A DNA stretch of 64,000 nt from Streptomyces avermitilis MA-4680 = NBRC 14893 (GCF_000009765.2 NC_003155.5:8928001-8992000), one strand, 5' to 3'. Counted from the first letter of the stretch, positions 16,217-26,063 are shown. Made by a program: numbers and translations. Notes: generated from the letters alone by a model not told the origin.

Positions 16217-18703
16217 GTGGCCAGTGAGCGCGTTGCGGGACGCGGAGCGAGAACGTCGCGTGCCGAACTTGCCCTCAAATCGCTCGGCCCGGACCTGGAA
16301 CCCCGAGAACGACTGCACCGCATCCTCGAACAGGTACTCGTTTTTGCGGGAGCGATGGTTGCCGCGGCCTACACGCACAGCGAGGACGGGGACCAGCTGT
16401 GCCTCGCCGAGTCGGCCGGGGTGCCGAGGAGCCTGTACGGGCTGCGCGACTCCTACCCGCTGACCGGCGGCACCCCCGCGGCGGACGTCCACCGCTCCGG
16501 GCAGCCGCTCTGGCTCACCCCCGAGGACCTCGGCCGCTGCGCCGATGCCCGCCGGCTGCCGAACGGGGACTTCTCCCTGGCCGTGCTGCCCCTGGGCGAC
16601 GGCGGTTGCCTGGCCGCCGTCAGCGAGCGCGCCGGAGGCTTCGACGCCGACGACCGCGAGTGCCTCCGGTTGCTGGCCGGGTCCGTCGCCTGCCCGGCCC
16701 CGGCGGCCCCGGCCCTGACCGGGTCCACCGACTCCGGCGAGCCGGCCGACAGCTCCTTCAGCCTGGCCATGGACTCCGGGCGGATCACGGTCGACGACGA
16801 GGTGCTGGAGCTGTTCGGGATCGGCCCGGACGAGTTCGACGGCAAGGTCGAGACCCTGCTCGCGCTGACCGTGCCCGAGGACCTGCCGTCCCTGATGTCG
16901 GTCGTGGAACCCGGCCACATGTCCATCGGCGACCGCGAGCTGGAGTTCCGGATCCTCCAGCCCTCAGGCGGGCCGAGGTGGCTGCGGCTGCGTGGCCGCC
17001 TGCTGCCCGCCGAGCAGGGCCGTCCGGCGCTGCTCGTGGGGTCGGTCGCGGACGCCTCCCGGATGCGGGCGGGTGTCAGCGACGTGACCCGCGTCCAGCG
17101 GCTCGCCGCGGCCCTCGCCACCGCGGGCACCGTCCGCGAGGTCGGCCGGGCCGTGGTGACCGCCCTGCGCAAGCCGCTCCAGGCCGACCGGATCGCGCTC
17201 GCCGAACTGGAGGGCGACCGGCTCGTCGTCACCGTCCTCGACCCGCCCGAACCGGATTCCTGGCCCGAACTGTGGCGCAGCGAGTGGCGCTCGGAGTGGC
17301 CCGACGCGCCCGTACGCGCCATGCCGACCCTGGCGTCCGCCCTCAGCGAGGGGCGCGCCGCGATCTGGCCCGCCGGGACCCCGTTGGAGCCGGCGGTCGC
17401 GGACGTCGGCCCCGGCGGTCTCGCCGTGCTGCCCCTGGCCGCGGGCGGCCGGATGGCCGGCATCTGTCTGATCGGCTGGGACGCCCCGCACGACTTCGGC
17501 CCCGACGAACGTGCCCTGCTCACCGCCGCCGCGAATCTCGCGGGCCAGGCCCTGATGCGCGCCCACGCCTTCGACGCCGAACACGAGCTGGTCGGCATGC
17601 TCCAGCGCAGTCTCCTCCCGCGCCGGCTGCCCCGCCTGCCCGGCGCGGTCGCCGTGGCCCGCTATCTGCCCACCACGGCGGGCCTGGAGCTCGGCGGCGA
17701 CTGGTACGACGTCATCCCGCTGCCCGACAACCACGTCGCCCTCGTCATCGGCGACGTCCAGGGTCACAACGCCCAGGCCGCCACCCTCATGGGCCAGATG
17801 CGTACGGCCCTGCGCGCGTACGCCGTCGAAGGGCACCCCCCGGACGTCGTCGTCTCGCGCGCCAACCGGCTCCTCATGGACCTGGAGACCGACCTCTTCG
17901 CCACCTGCTGCTACGTCGACGTCGACATGGAGGAGGGCTCCGCCTGGTGCGTACGCGCCGGCCACCTGCCGCCCGTGCTGCGGCACCCGGACGGCAGTAC
18001 CGAGGTCGTCGAGTCCGAGGGCGGGCCGCCCCTCGGCGTCGTCGCCCAGGCCGACTTCCCGATGAGTCCGCTGCGGCTCCAGCCCGGCACACTGCTCGCC
18101 CTGACCACCGACGGCCTGGTCGAGTCCGCCGAGCTCGACATCGAGGTCGGCCTCGCCCGGATGGCCGCCGAACTCGCCGCCTCCGACCCCGCCCACCTCG
18201 GCCTCGTCGCCGACGCCCTGCTCGCGGGCGCCAACCGCAGCGACGACGTGGCACTGCTCCTCATGCGCTACGAGGGCATGGCGCTGCGCCCGCTGCGCGA
18301 GAGCTGGACGGTGTGGCGCGTCCCGGAGGCGGTGCGGCACGCCCGCCGCTTCACCCGGCGCACCCTGCGTTCCTGGGGTGTGGCGGAGGAAGCGGACGCC
18401 GCGCTCCTGGCCGTCTCCGAACTCGTCACCAACGCCCTCGTGCACACCGACGGCCGGGTACGTCTCGACCTCACCCTCATCAACCACCGGCTGCGCATCG
18501 CCGTCGCCGACTCCTCACCCCGTACGCCGATCAAGCCCACCAGCATCGGCTGGGAGGCCACCGGCGGCCGCGGCATCCTCCTCGTCGAGGCCATGTCGGC
18601 GGCCTGGGGGAGCGTCCCGGTCAGCGGCGGCAAACAGGTGTGGGCGGAGATCGTCCTGGAGTCCGCTCCCCGCGTGCGCGACGCGACCGGCGCGGCACCC
18701 TGA
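16217..18703 (+). CDS. PP2C (SpoIIE-type) phosphatase fused to anti-sigma HATPase
   Basis: The start is uncertain: GTG 16217 is taken (828 aa); an ATG at 16160 is in frame. Order: GAF-like sensor (about 25-155), PAS-like region (about 175-280), second GAF (about 290-445), SpoIIE phosphatase (about 465-680, GGDWYDVIPL and VIGDVQGHN) and HATPase_c kinase-like domain (about 695-820, with ELVTNALVHTDG and GGRGILLV). This phosphatase-kinase fusion is typical of Streptomyces partner-switching regulators. Its PP2C domain closely resembles that of the protein at 6191-8329, so the two bracket the SapB cluster. Stress or developmental sigma control is inferred. Confidence 0.9.
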   Translation: MASERVAGRGARTSRAELALKSLGPDLEPRERLHRILEQVLVFAGAMVAAAYTHSEDGDQLCLAESAGVPRSLYGLRDSYPLTGGTPAADVHRSGQPLWLTPEDLGRCADARRLPNGDFSLAVLPLGDGGCLAAVSERAGGFDADDRECLRLLAGSVACPAPAAPALTGSTDSGEPADSSFSLAMDSGRITVDDEVLELFGIGPDEFDGKVETLLALTVPEDLPSLMSVVEPGHMSIGDRELEFRILQPSGGPRWLRLRGRLLPAEQGRPALLVGSVADASRMRAGVSDVTRVQRLAAALATAGTVREVGRAVVTALRKPLQADRIALAELEGDRLVVTVLDPPEPDSWPELWRSEWRSEWPDAPVRAMPTLASALSEGRAAIWPAGTPLEPAVADVGPGGLAVLPLAAGGRMAGICLIGWDAPHDFGPDERALLTAAANLAGQALMRAHAFDAEHELVGMLQRSLLPRRLPRLPGAVAVARYLPTTAGLELGGDWYDVIPLPDNHVALVIGDVQGHNAQAATLMGQMRTALRAYAVEGHPPDVVVSRANRLLMDLETDLFATCCYVDVDMEEGSAWCVRAGHLPPVLRHPDGSTEVVESEGGPPLGVVAQADFPMSPLRLQPGTLLALTTDGLVESAELDIEVGLARMAAELAASDPAHLGLVADALLAGANRSDDVALLLMRYEGMALRPLRESWTVWRVPEAVRHARRFTRRTLRSWGVAEEADAALLAVSELVTNALVHTDGRVRLDLTLINHRLRIAVADSSPRTPIKPTSIGWEATGGRGILLVEAMSAAWGSVPVSGGKQVWAEIVLESAPRVRDATGAAP

Positions 18704-18753
18704 CCCTGCGGCGCGGCACCCTGACCCTGCGGCGCGGCACCCTGACCCTGCGG
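18691..18753 (+). repeat. Three copies of a 21-bp tandem repeat at gene end
   Basis: The unit beginning CGCGGCACCCTGACCCTGCG is repeated three times; the first copy contains the stop codon of the PP2C fusion. The repeat therefore starts inside the coding end and continues into non-coding sequence. Confidence 0.85.
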
Positions 18754-18806
18754 GGCGGGACACGGACGCGGGGGCGTCCCGGAACCGCCCATGACACCCT
18801 GAGGGC

Positions 18807-19310
18807 GTGCGCCTCCTGCTGATGTCCGACACCCACCTCCCACGGCGCGCCAAGGAACTCCCCGCGCGTCTCCTCGCCGAACTCCCCCGCGCCGACGCGG
18901 TGATCCACGCCGGCGACTGGGTGGACGCCGCCACGCTCGACCTGCTGGAGAGCCGCTCCACCCGGCTGATCGGCGTGTACGGCAACAACGACGGCCCCGA
19001 CCTGCGCGCTCGCCTCCCGGAAGTGGCCCGCGCCGAACTCGACGGTCTACGCCTCGGCGTGGTCCACGAGACCGGCGCCGCCCAGGGCCGCGAACGCCGC
19101 TGCGCCGACCGCTTCCCGGACCTCGACGTCCTGGTCTTCGGCCACAGCCACATCCCCTGGGACACGACGACGGACACGGGCCTGCGCCTGCTGAACCCGG
19201 GGTCGCCGACGGATCGGCGTCGGCAGCCGTACTGCACGTACATGACGGCGGCCGTGACGGGCGGCAGACTGACGGACGTACAGCTGCACCGGTTGCCGCC
19301 ACGGAGTTGA
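18807..19310 (+). CDS. YfcE/MJ0936-type metallophosphoesterase
   Basis: A 167-aa protein from GTG 18807. The calcineurin-like metal motifs are complete: MSDTHLPR (Asp, His), IHAGDWVD, YGNNDG, the late VFGHSHIPW, and NPGSPTD. This short family hydrolyses phosphodiesters; the physiological substrate is unknown. The gene stands alone between the PP2C fusion and a convergent XdhC-like gene. Confidence 0.9.
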   Translation: MRLLLMSDTHLPRRAKELPARLLAELPRADAVIHAGDWVDAATLDLLESRSTRLIGVYGNNDGPDLRARLPEVARAELDGLRLGVVHETGAAQGRERRCADRFPDLDVLVFGHSHIPWDTTTDTGLRLLNPGSPTDRRRQPYCTYMTAAVTGGRLTDVQLHRLPPRS

Positions 19311-19355
19311 CGCGCCGCGACGCTCCGGCACCTGGAAGGCGGGCTCTCCGTCTCC

Positions 19356-20462
19356 TCACCGCGGCTTGGGCGGATGGATCGCCCCGCCGGTCGCGGTCAG
19401 CGGCGTCCCGCTGCCGCCCCACCGCAGCGCGACGATCTCGGCGGCGACGGACACGGCCACCTCCTCGGGCGTACGCGCCCCGAGGTCCAGCCCGACCGGT
19501 GAGCGCAACCGGGACAGTTCGTGCCGCGAGAGCCCCGCGTCGGTCAGCCGCTTCATCCGGTCGTCGTGGGTACGACGGCTGCCCATCGCCCCGATGTACG
19601 CGGCGGGCCTGCGCAGCGCTTCCTCCAGCAGCGGCACGTCGAACTTGAGATCGTGCGTCAGGACGCAGATCACCGTGCGCGCGTCGGTGGTCGTCCCCCG
19701 CAGAAAGCGCTGCGGCCAGTCGACGACGACCTCCACGCCCGCCGGAAAGCGCTTCGGCGTGGCGAAGACCGGGCGGGCGTCGCACACCGTGACCCGGTAG
19801 CCGAGGAAGTCGCCGATGCGGGCCACCGCCGCCGCGTAGTCGATGGCACCGAAGACCAGCATCCGCGGGGGCGGCGCGAAGGAGTGCAGAAAGACGGTGA
19901 CGGAGTCCTCGCGCCGCTCGCCGTTCGGCCCGTAGTGCCGCAGCCCCGTGGCACCCAGCGCGAGTTCGCCGCGCGCGTCCGCGGTGACCGCCACATCCAG
20001 CCCCGTCGACCCCAGTGACCCCGCCACCCCCTCCGGCCACACGGTGAGCGAGGCCCCGCGCGGTGCGGGTCCGTCGGTCACCGTGGCCACCGTCGCCGGC
20101 CGGCCGGCGGCCACGGACTCGGCCAGCGCACCGAACGACGGGTCCTCGTCCGGCGTCACCCGGCGCACCAGCAGGGTGATCTCGCCTCCGCAGGTGAGTC
20201 CCACGGCGAACGCGTCCTCGTCGCTGTACCCGAACGTCTCGAGCCGCGCCGCACCCGAGTCCACGACCTCCTGGGCGAGCTCGAAGACCGCGCCCTCGAC
20301 GCAGCCGCCGGACACGCTGCCCACCACCTCGTCGTCCGGCCCCACGGCCATCGCCGCTCCGGGATCGCGCGGCGCGCTGCGGCCGACCGCCACCACCGTG
20401 GCGAGACCGAAGGGGGATTTCGCCGCGTACCACCGGCTCAGCGCCGGGAGGATGTCCCGCAT
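19356..20462 (-). CDS. XdhC/CoxI family protein
   Basis: A 368-aa protein from ATG 20462, with GGAG 5 nt upstream. N-terminal XdhC_CoxI domain (SVSGGCVEGAVFELA and LTCGGEITLLV) and C-terminal Rossmann-like XdhC_C domain (VFGAIDYAAAVARIGDFLGY and YIGAMGSRRTHDDR). In molybdenum hydroxylase systems XdhC binds and helps sulfurate the molybdenum cofactor before insertion. No xanthine or CO dehydrogenase genes lie in the window, so its client enzyme is elsewhere or unknown. Confidence 0.9.
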   Translation of the reverse strand: MRDILPALSRWYAAKSPFGLATVVAVGRSAPRDPGAAMAVGPDDEVVGSVSGGCVEGAVFELAQEVVDSGAARLETFGYSDEDAFAVGLTCGGEITLLVRRVTPDEDPSFGALAESVAAGRPATVATVTDGPAPRGASLTVWPEGVAGSLGSTGLDVAVTADARGELALGATGLRHYGPNGERREDSVTVFLHSFAPPPRMLVFGAIDYAAAVARIGDFLGYRVTVCDARPVFATPKRFPAGVEVVVDWPQRFLRGTTTDARTVICVLTHDLKFDVPLLEEALRRPAAYIGAMGSRRTHDDRMKRLTDAGLSRHELSRLRSPVGLDLGARTPEEVAVSVAAEIVALRWGGSGTPLTATGGAIHPPKPR

Positions 20463-20651
20463 ACGTGCTCCAGCACTCAAGGCCCTGCTCCTGTCACCAG
20501 CGTCGCATCCGGCCGCGAGCGGCGCCGGATCGCCACGCTCCCAGCCGCGCGTGCCGTGCACAGGGACTTGTTGAGCGTTAATCCTTTGCCGTGTGCGTCG
20601 GGCGCCTGCTGCACTACGCAAGACAAGCCGTCGCAGATCGAGGAGCAGCAC

Positions 20652-20762
20652 ATGCGCGCACCGTTCGTGTCCACCCAGGAAGGAATGACCCCCTCTTCAA
20701 AGGACATGACACGCGGTGCACACGCTGAACCTCGGAATTCTCGCGCACGTAGACGCCGGTAA
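20652..20762 (+). CDS. Possible leader ORF overlapping the OtrA-like start
   Basis: ATG at 20652 has a good ribosome site (GAGGAG, 6 nt spacing). It encodes 36 residues (MRAPFVSTQEGMTPSSKD...) and ends at TAA 20760-20762, 46 bp inside the OtrA-like gene in another frame. OtrA's own GTG at 20716 has a weaker site (AAAGGA, 10 nt). Translation of this ORF would affect initiation of the downstream gene, as in drug-responsive attenuators. It could also be chance. Confidence 0.3.
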   Translation: MRAPFVSTQEGMTPSSKDMTRGAHAEPRNSRARRRR

Positions 20763-22707
20763 GACCAGCCTGACCGAGCGGCTGCTGCACACGGTCGGGG
20801 TGATCGACGAGATCGGCAGCGTCGACGAGGGAAACACCCAGACCGATTCCCTCGCGCTGGAGCGTCAGCGCGGAATCACCATCAAATCGGCCGTCGTCTC
20901 CTTCGCGATCAACGACACCACGGTCAATCTGATCGACACCCCGGGCCACCCCGACTTCATCGCCGAGGTGGAGCGGGTACTGAGCGTGCTCGACGGAGCG
21001 GTGCTCGTCGTATCGGCCGTGGAGGGCGTGCAGGCCCAGACCCGCGTGCTGCTGAGGACGCTGCAACGGCTGCGGATCCCCACCCTGCTCTTCGTGAACA
21101 AGATCGACCGTGGCGGGGCGGGGGAGGAGCGCGTCCTGCGCGCCATCGCGGCACGCCTGACCCCGGCGATCGTCCCCATGGGCCGGGCGGCCGGACCGGG
21201 CTCGCGCGACGCCCGCTTCATCCCGTACGAGGCCCATGACCCGGGCTTCGGCGCGCGGCTGCTCGACGTCCTCACCGAGCACGACGAGGAACTGCTGGCC
21301 GCGTACGTGAAGGACACGGTGTCGTACGGCCGGCTGCGCACCGCCCTCGTCGAGCAGACCCGGCAGGCCCTGGTGCACCCGGTGTTCTTCGGGTCGGCGA
21401 CGACGGGTGCGGGCGTGCCCGAACTGATCGCCGGGATCAAGGAGTTGCTGCCCGCCGCCGAGGGAGATCCCGACGGGCCGGTCTCGGGCACGGTCTTCAA
21501 GGTCGAGCGGGGACCGGCAGGGGAGAAGATCGCGTACGCGCGGCTCTTCTCCGGGACCGTACGCACCCGCGACCGGCTGCTGTTCCGCGACGGCGAGGAG
21601 GGCAAGGTCACGGCCATCAGCGTCTTCGACCAGGGTTCGGCCGTCCGGGAGGCGTCCGTGGCCGCCGGGCGGATCGGCAAGCTCTGGGGGCTCGCGGAGA
21701 TCCGCATCGGCGACACCTTCGGAGAGGTGCCGAAAGCGGCGGAACCGTCCCGCCATTTCTCACCGCCCACCCTGGAGACGGTCGTCGTCCCCGGCGGACG
21801 GAGCGACGGAGGAGCCCTGCACCTCGCGCTCACCCAACTCGCCGAACAGGACCCGCTGATCAATATGCGGCAGGACGAAATCCGCCGGGAGATCTCCCTC
21901 TCCCTGTACGGAGAAGTGCAGAAGGAAGTCATCCAGGCGACCCTCGCCGACGCGTTCGGACTCGACGTCACCTTCCGCGAGACGACCCCGATCTGCGTCG
22001 AACGGCCGGTCGGCACCGGTGCGGCGGTCGAGTTCAACGGAAAGGGCCCCCATCCGTTTCTCGCCACCGTGGGGCTGCGCGTCGAGGCGGCACCGGTCGG
22101 CTCGGGGGTGGAATTCCGGCTCGAGGTCGAACTCGGGGCGATGCCGTACGCGTTCTTCAAAGCCGTCGAGGACACCGTGCGGGAAACCCTCGGTCAGGGA
22201 ATCCACGGCTGGCGGGTCACCGACTGCACGGTCACGATGACGCACTCGGGATACTCGCCGCGCCAGAGCCATGCCCACCAGGGATTCGACAAGAGCATGT
22301 CCAGTACGGGCGCCGACTTCCGCGGGCTGACCCCACTGGTCCTGATGGACGCCCTGAGGCAGGCGGGCACCAGGGTGCACGAGCCCCTGCACCGCTTCGG
22401 CCTGGAGGCCCCCGCGGACACGCTGGGAGCGGTGCTGCCCGTCCTGGCCGGGCTGCGCGCCGTGGTGCGTACGACGCGGATGCGGGAGGCCGTCTGTGTG
22501 CTGGAGGGTCTGGTTCCGGCGGCGCACGTGCATGAACTCGGGCAGGTGCTGCCGGGGCTGACGCGGGGCGAGGGTGAGCTGGAGACCGCGTTCGACCACT
22601 ACGCGCCGGTGGCGGGAGGAACGGTCCCGAACCGCCCGCGTACCGACCACAACCCGCTGGACCGCAAGGAGTACCTGCTGAACGTCACGCGGAGGGTGGG
22701 CACGTGA
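20716..22707 (+). CDS. otrA: OtrA/TetM-type ribosomal protection GTPase
   Basis: A 663-aa EF-G-like GTPase. G1 AHVDAGKTSLTE, G3 DTPGHPDF and G4 NKID are intact near the N-terminus. EF-G-like domains II-V follow, including the C-terminal region with SGYSPRQSHAHQGFDKS, where Tet proteins contact the decoding centre. Otr(A), Tet(M) and relatives displace tetracyclines from the 30S A site. No tetracycline biosynthesis genes are present, so this is probably a stand-alone protective gene as in many streptomycetes. The long divergent leader suggests regulation. Confidence 0.9.
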   Translation: MHTLNLGILAHVDAGKTSLTERLLHTVGVIDEIGSVDEGNTQTDSLALERQRGITIKSAVVSFAINDTTVNLIDTPGHPDFIAEVERVLSVLDGAVLVVSAVEGVQAQTRVLLRTLQRLRIPTLLFVNKIDRGGAGEERVLRAIAARLTPAIVPMGRAAGPGSRDARFIPYEAHDPGFGARLLDVLTEHDEELLAAYVKDTVSYGRLRTALVEQTRQALVHPVFFGSATTGAGVPELIAGIKELLPAAEGDPDGPVSGTVFKVERGPAGEKIAYARLFSGTVRTRDRLLFRDGEEGKVTAISVFDQGSAVREASVAAGRIGKLWGLAEIRIGDTFGEVPKAAEPSRHFSPPTLETVVVPGGRSDGGALHLALTQLAEQDPLINMRQDEIRREISLSLYGEVQKEVIQATLADAFGLDVTFRETTPICVERPVGTGAAVEFNGKGPHPFLATVGLRVEAAPVGSGVEFRLEVELGAMPYAFFKAVEDTVRETLGQGIHGWRVTDCTVTMTHSGYSPRQSHAHQGFDKSMSSTGADFRGLTPLVLMDALRQAGTRVHEPLHRFGLEAPADTLGAVLPVLAGLRAVVRTTRMREAVCVLEGLVPAAHVHELGQVLPGLTRGEGELETAFDHYAPVAGGTVPNRPRTDHNPLDRKEYLLNVTRRVGT

Positions 22708-22761
22708 GGGAGTGACACAGGTCAGGTCGAGGGGAGAGCGGTGCGCAAAAACGCGAAACTT

Positions 22762-22771
22762 ACTCATGAGT
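22762..22771. promoter_or_regulatory. 10-bp perfect palindrome upstream of glycosidase
   Basis: ACTCATGAGT lies 45 bp ahead of the chosen start of the secreted glycosidase, and TTGACG follows at 22780. It could be an operator with a -35 box. Too short to be sure. Confidence 0.35.
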
Positions 22772-22815
22772 CAGAGGTGTTGACGTTCCACCGAAGTGCC
22801 CGGACTGTAGTGGAC

Positions 22816-24684
22816 ATGTCGAAGTTACGCGCGCGTCTGCTCGGCGTTCTCGTGTCGCTCACCGGCCTCCTCGGGGCAACGGGCGCCCAGCCCGCGGCCG
22901 CCGACTCCCTTCCCGACTCCCTCTGGTTCGACGCCTCGGCGTCGGCCGCCTTCACCGTCCAGAACGGGCGCTTCAGCGACGGCCTCGGCCGCGAGGTCGT
23001 CCTGCGCGGCTACAACGTCTCCGGCGAGACGAAGCTGGAGGAGAACAGCGGACTGCCGTTCGCCTCGGTCGCCGACGCCAGGAAGTCGGCGACCGCCCTG
23101 CGCACCCTCGGCGGTGGCAACTCGGTCCGCTTCCTGCTCTCCTGGGCCCACGCGGAGCCGGTGCGCGGCCAGGTCGACACGGCGTATCTCGCCGCGGCGA
23201 CCGCCCAGATGCGCGCCTTCCTGGACGCCGGCATCCGCGTCTTCCCGGACTTCCACCAGGACCTCTACTCCCGGTACCTCTTCAACTCGGGCAGCTGGTA
23301 CACCGGCGACGGCGCCCCCGAGTGGGCGGTGGACGCGGGCGACTACCCGGCCGAATCGTGCGGCATCTGCCTCTTCTGGGGGCAGAACATCACGCAGAAC
23401 GGGGCGGTGACGCAGGCGTCGCACGACTTCTGGCACAACGCGTACGGGGTGCAGGACGCCTTCCTCGCCACCGCCCAGGCGACGATGGCGTACATCCAGC
23501 AGAACCTGAGCGCCGACGAATTCAACGGCGTGGTCGGCTTCGATCCGTACAACGAGCCGCACGCGGGCACGTACGACTCGGGTGAGACGAGCCGCACCTG
23601 GGAGCAGAACGTCCTGTGGCCCTTCTACAAGAAGTTCCGGGCCCGGATGGACGCGGCGGGCTGGCAGACCAAGCCGGCCTTCATCGAGCCGAACCTGTTC
23701 TGGAACGCCAACATCGACTTCCAGAAGCAGGAGGGCGGCCTGCTGGACGCGGGCACGCTCGGACCGCGCTATGTCCTCAACACCCACTTCTACGACCAGA
23801 AGGCGATCTCCGGCGTCCTCATGTGGGGCAAGGCGGCGGACGGGCAGTACGCGACGGACTTCGGGAAGGTCCGCGACCGGGCCGCCGGGGCCGGCACCGC
23901 GGCGGTGGTCAGCGAGTTCGGCCACCCGCTGTCGGGGTCGGTCTCGGACAAGGCGCCGACGGTGGTCAAGGCGATGTACCAGGCACTCGACTCCCGCCTC
24001 CCCGGCTCCACCTGGTGGTCCGACCCGACGGGGTCCGGGCCCGTCCTGTCCGGCGCGCAGTGGCAGTGGGACATCTACAACGGCCGCCACCACGAGCTGG
24101 AGAACGGCAACCCCGACAAGGTCCTCACGAGCGGCGACGCCTGGAACGACGAGGACCTCTCCGCGGTGAGTCTGAACGACTCGGGCACCGCGGTCCTCAG
24201 GCAGGACGCCCGCCTGCTGGACCGCCTCTACCCGAGCGCCACCGCCGGCGCGACGGTGGCGTTCACGTACGAGGACCGTTCCCGGGACGGCTCGACGACC
24301 CTGACCTGGAACCCGGTCCCCAGTTCGCTCCCGAACGTCTCCCGACTGGTGGGCTCGGGCCAGTACGGCCTGCTCGTGTGGCGTTCGAACGGCTCCACGG
24401 CCCCCACGGAGCTCCACCTCCCGGCGTCCTTCCCGGCCGCTTCCACGACGGTGGTCTCCGACCTCGGTACGACGTCCGGGCTGCCCGCGTACACGAGGAC
24501 GACCCCGGTCGGACACGCGGCCGAGCCGGGCGGCACCGGCAGTCACCGCCTGCTCCTGACGGCGGCGGACTCGGGCACGGTGCACTACGCGCTGGTCACG
24601 AACGGAGCGACAGCCCCGTCCGCGGGCCTGCTGAGCGCGGCACGGGCGGAGCTGTCGTCCTGGGCTGCGACGAAGGTCGGCTAG
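22816..24684 (+). CDS. Secreted GH5-like glycosidase (endoglycoceramidase-like)
   Basis: The start is set at ATG 22816, which begins a clean signal peptide (SKLRARLLGVLVSLTGLL, cleavage near AAADS). GTG at 22741 is in frame but adds a polar N-terminus. About 622 aa. The TIM-barrel region is about 45-420: VLRGYNVSGETKLEEN, SVRFLLSWAHAEP, VFPDFHQDLYSR, the acid/base Glu in FDPYNEPHAGT and a likely nucleophile Glu in VVSEFGHPLSGS. A beta-sandwich tail follows. The NEP and SEFG motifs fit GH5 enzymes acting on glycosphingolipids or related glycosides. Substrate is not determinable here. Confidence 0.85.
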   Translation: MSKLRARLLGVLVSLTGLLGATGAQPAAADSLPDSLWFDASASAAFTVQNGRFSDGLGREVVLRGYNVSGETKLEENSGLPFASVADARKSATALRTLGGGNSVRFLLSWAHAEPVRGQVDTAYLAAATAQMRAFLDAGIRVFPDFHQDLYSRYLFNSGSWYTGDGAPEWAVDAGDYPAESCGICLFWGQNITQNGAVTQASHDFWHNAYGVQDAFLATAQATMAYIQQNLSADEFNGVVGFDPYNEPHAGTYDSGETSRTWEQNVLWPFYKKFRARMDAAGWQTKPAFIEPNLFWNANIDFQKQEGGLLDAGTLGPRYVLNTHFYDQKAISGVLMWGKAADGQYATDFGKVRDRAAGAGTAAVVSEFGHPLSGSVSDKAPTVVKAMYQALDSRLPGSTWWSDPTGSGPVLSGAQWQWDIYNGRHHELENGNPDKVLTSGDAWNDEDLSAVSLNDSGTAVLRQDARLLDRLYPSATAGATVAFTYEDRSRDGSTTLTWNPVPSSLPNVSRLVGSGQYGLLVWRSNGSTAPTELHLPASFPAASTTVVSDLGTTSGLPAYTRTTPVGHAAEPGGTGSHRLLLTAADSGTVHYALVTNGATAPSAGLLSAARAELSSWAATKVG

Positions 24685-24721
24685 CGGGACGCGAATGAGC
24701 CGACGGGCCCGTTGGGGGAGG

Positions 24722-25972
24722 TCAACTCGCCGACGGGCCCGTCCAGTCCGCCGGGACATGGGCCAGCCGGACCCGCTGCGGATGGTCGCCCACCGGCACC
24801 GACACCGTCTTCTGTCCCGTCGCGAAATCGATCGCCGTGACTTGGTCGGCGCCGCTCTCCGAGACGACGCAGTCCTTTCCGTCGCCGCTCACCGTCGCCC
24901 AGTACGGCTTGGAGGCGGGGACGAGCGGGCCCTCCTGGAGGGTGGAGCGGTCGACGACACTCGTGTAGTCGTCCATCGTGCCGGCGACGCACAGCTTGGT
25001 ACCGGACGGGTTCATCGAAATGCCGTGGTGGCGCGAGTCGTTGACCCAGGTCGTGCGGTCCTCGCTGGTCGCCGGATTCTTCGGCAGGGTCTTCACCCGG
25101 GTGATCCGGTCGGAGGCCACGTCGTACTCCAGGAACCCGTTGAAGAACGACACCTGGAAGTAGAGCTTGGACTCGTCGGGGCTGAAGACGGCCGGACGGA
25201 CCGCGTCCGAGTAGTCCGTGAGGCCGATCGCGTCCAGCCGCTGCCGCATGTCGACCACCTTCACCTGCTGGAAGGTGGTCGCGTCGACGACGGTGATGCG
25301 CCGGTCGCCCTTCGTCCAGTCCTGCCACGGGGCGTCGAGCGAGGTGTTGACATCGCCGATGGCCATGTTCCAGATGTACTTGCCGTCCTTGGTGAAGATG
25401 TTCTCGTGCGGCTTGTCGCCCGTGGCGAACGAGCCCAGCTGCTTGCCGGTGTCGATGTCCAGCACATGCACGGTGTTGGCCGTCGAGGCCGACACCGCGA
25501 CCCGCGTGCCGTCGGGTGACACCGCCATGTGGTCGGAGCGGTAACCCGAGACGGGGAAACGCCAGTTGACCTTCCCGGTGGCGAGGTCGATGGAGACGAC
25601 ATCGGCGAAGCTCGGCCGGGAGACGACCATCGACCTGCCGTCCGGCGTGGAGTACATGTCGTCCACGAGCTGGTCGTGGCCTTCCCCTACGCCGTTGCGA
25701 ATCGCCATGAAGTAGATCCATTTGATCGGATCGGCGTTGATCTGCGCCAGCCGCTGCTCCTTGTCGGGGACGACGTTGATCCGGCCGATCTTCGCGAGGT
25801 CCCCGGTGGACTTGATGACGTCGGCGGTGCCGTCCCAGTTGTTGCCCACGAACATCACCTCGCGCAGCGCGGCGGCGGAGTCCTGTGCGGAGGCGGTGGT
25901 CGCGCCGGCGCCGACGGTCAGCGCGAGGGCGGCGGCGATCGCCAGGAGGTGCCTGGATCTGAGGACAGACAT
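24722..25972 (-). CDS. Secreted YVTN-type beta-propeller protein
   Basis: ATG 25972 begins SVLRSRHLLAIAAALALTVG, a signal peptide ending near ASA; 416 aa. The mature part is built of blades of the pattern TPDGRSMVVSRP, SPDGTRVAVSAS, SPDESKLYFQVS and SGDGKDCVVSES, typical of a YVTN/WD-like seven-bladed propeller. No catalytic motif is recognised; binding or a scaffold role is most likely. It is divergent from the TetR gene, which may control it. Confidence 0.85.
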   Translation of the reverse strand: MSVLRSRHLLAIAAALALTVGAGATTASAQDSAAALREVMFVGNNWDGTADVIKSTGDLAKIGRINVVPDKEQRLAQINADPIKWIYFMAIRNGVGEGHDQLVDDMYSTPDGRSMVVSRPSFADVVSIDLATGKVNWRFPVSGYRSDHMAVSPDGTRVAVSASTANTVHVLDIDTGKQLGSFATGDKPHENIFTKDGKYIWNMAIGDVNTSLDAPWQDWTKGDRRITVVDATTFQQVKVVDMRQRLDAIGLTDYSDAVRPAVFSPDESKLYFQVSFFNGFLEYDVASDRITRVKTLPKNPATSEDRTTWVNDSRHHGISMNPSGTKLCVAGTMDDYTSVVDRSTLQEGPLVPASKPYWATVSGDGKDCVVSESGADQVTAIDFATGQKTVSVPVGDHPQRVRLAHVPADWTGPSAS

Positions 25973-26063
25973 GGCGGGTCCCTGTCTTTGGTGGGGGCAT
26001 GACAACAGAGTGTTGACGTGCCCGCGGCTCGGAGAATCTGAATACGCCTGCGTTCAGAGTGGA

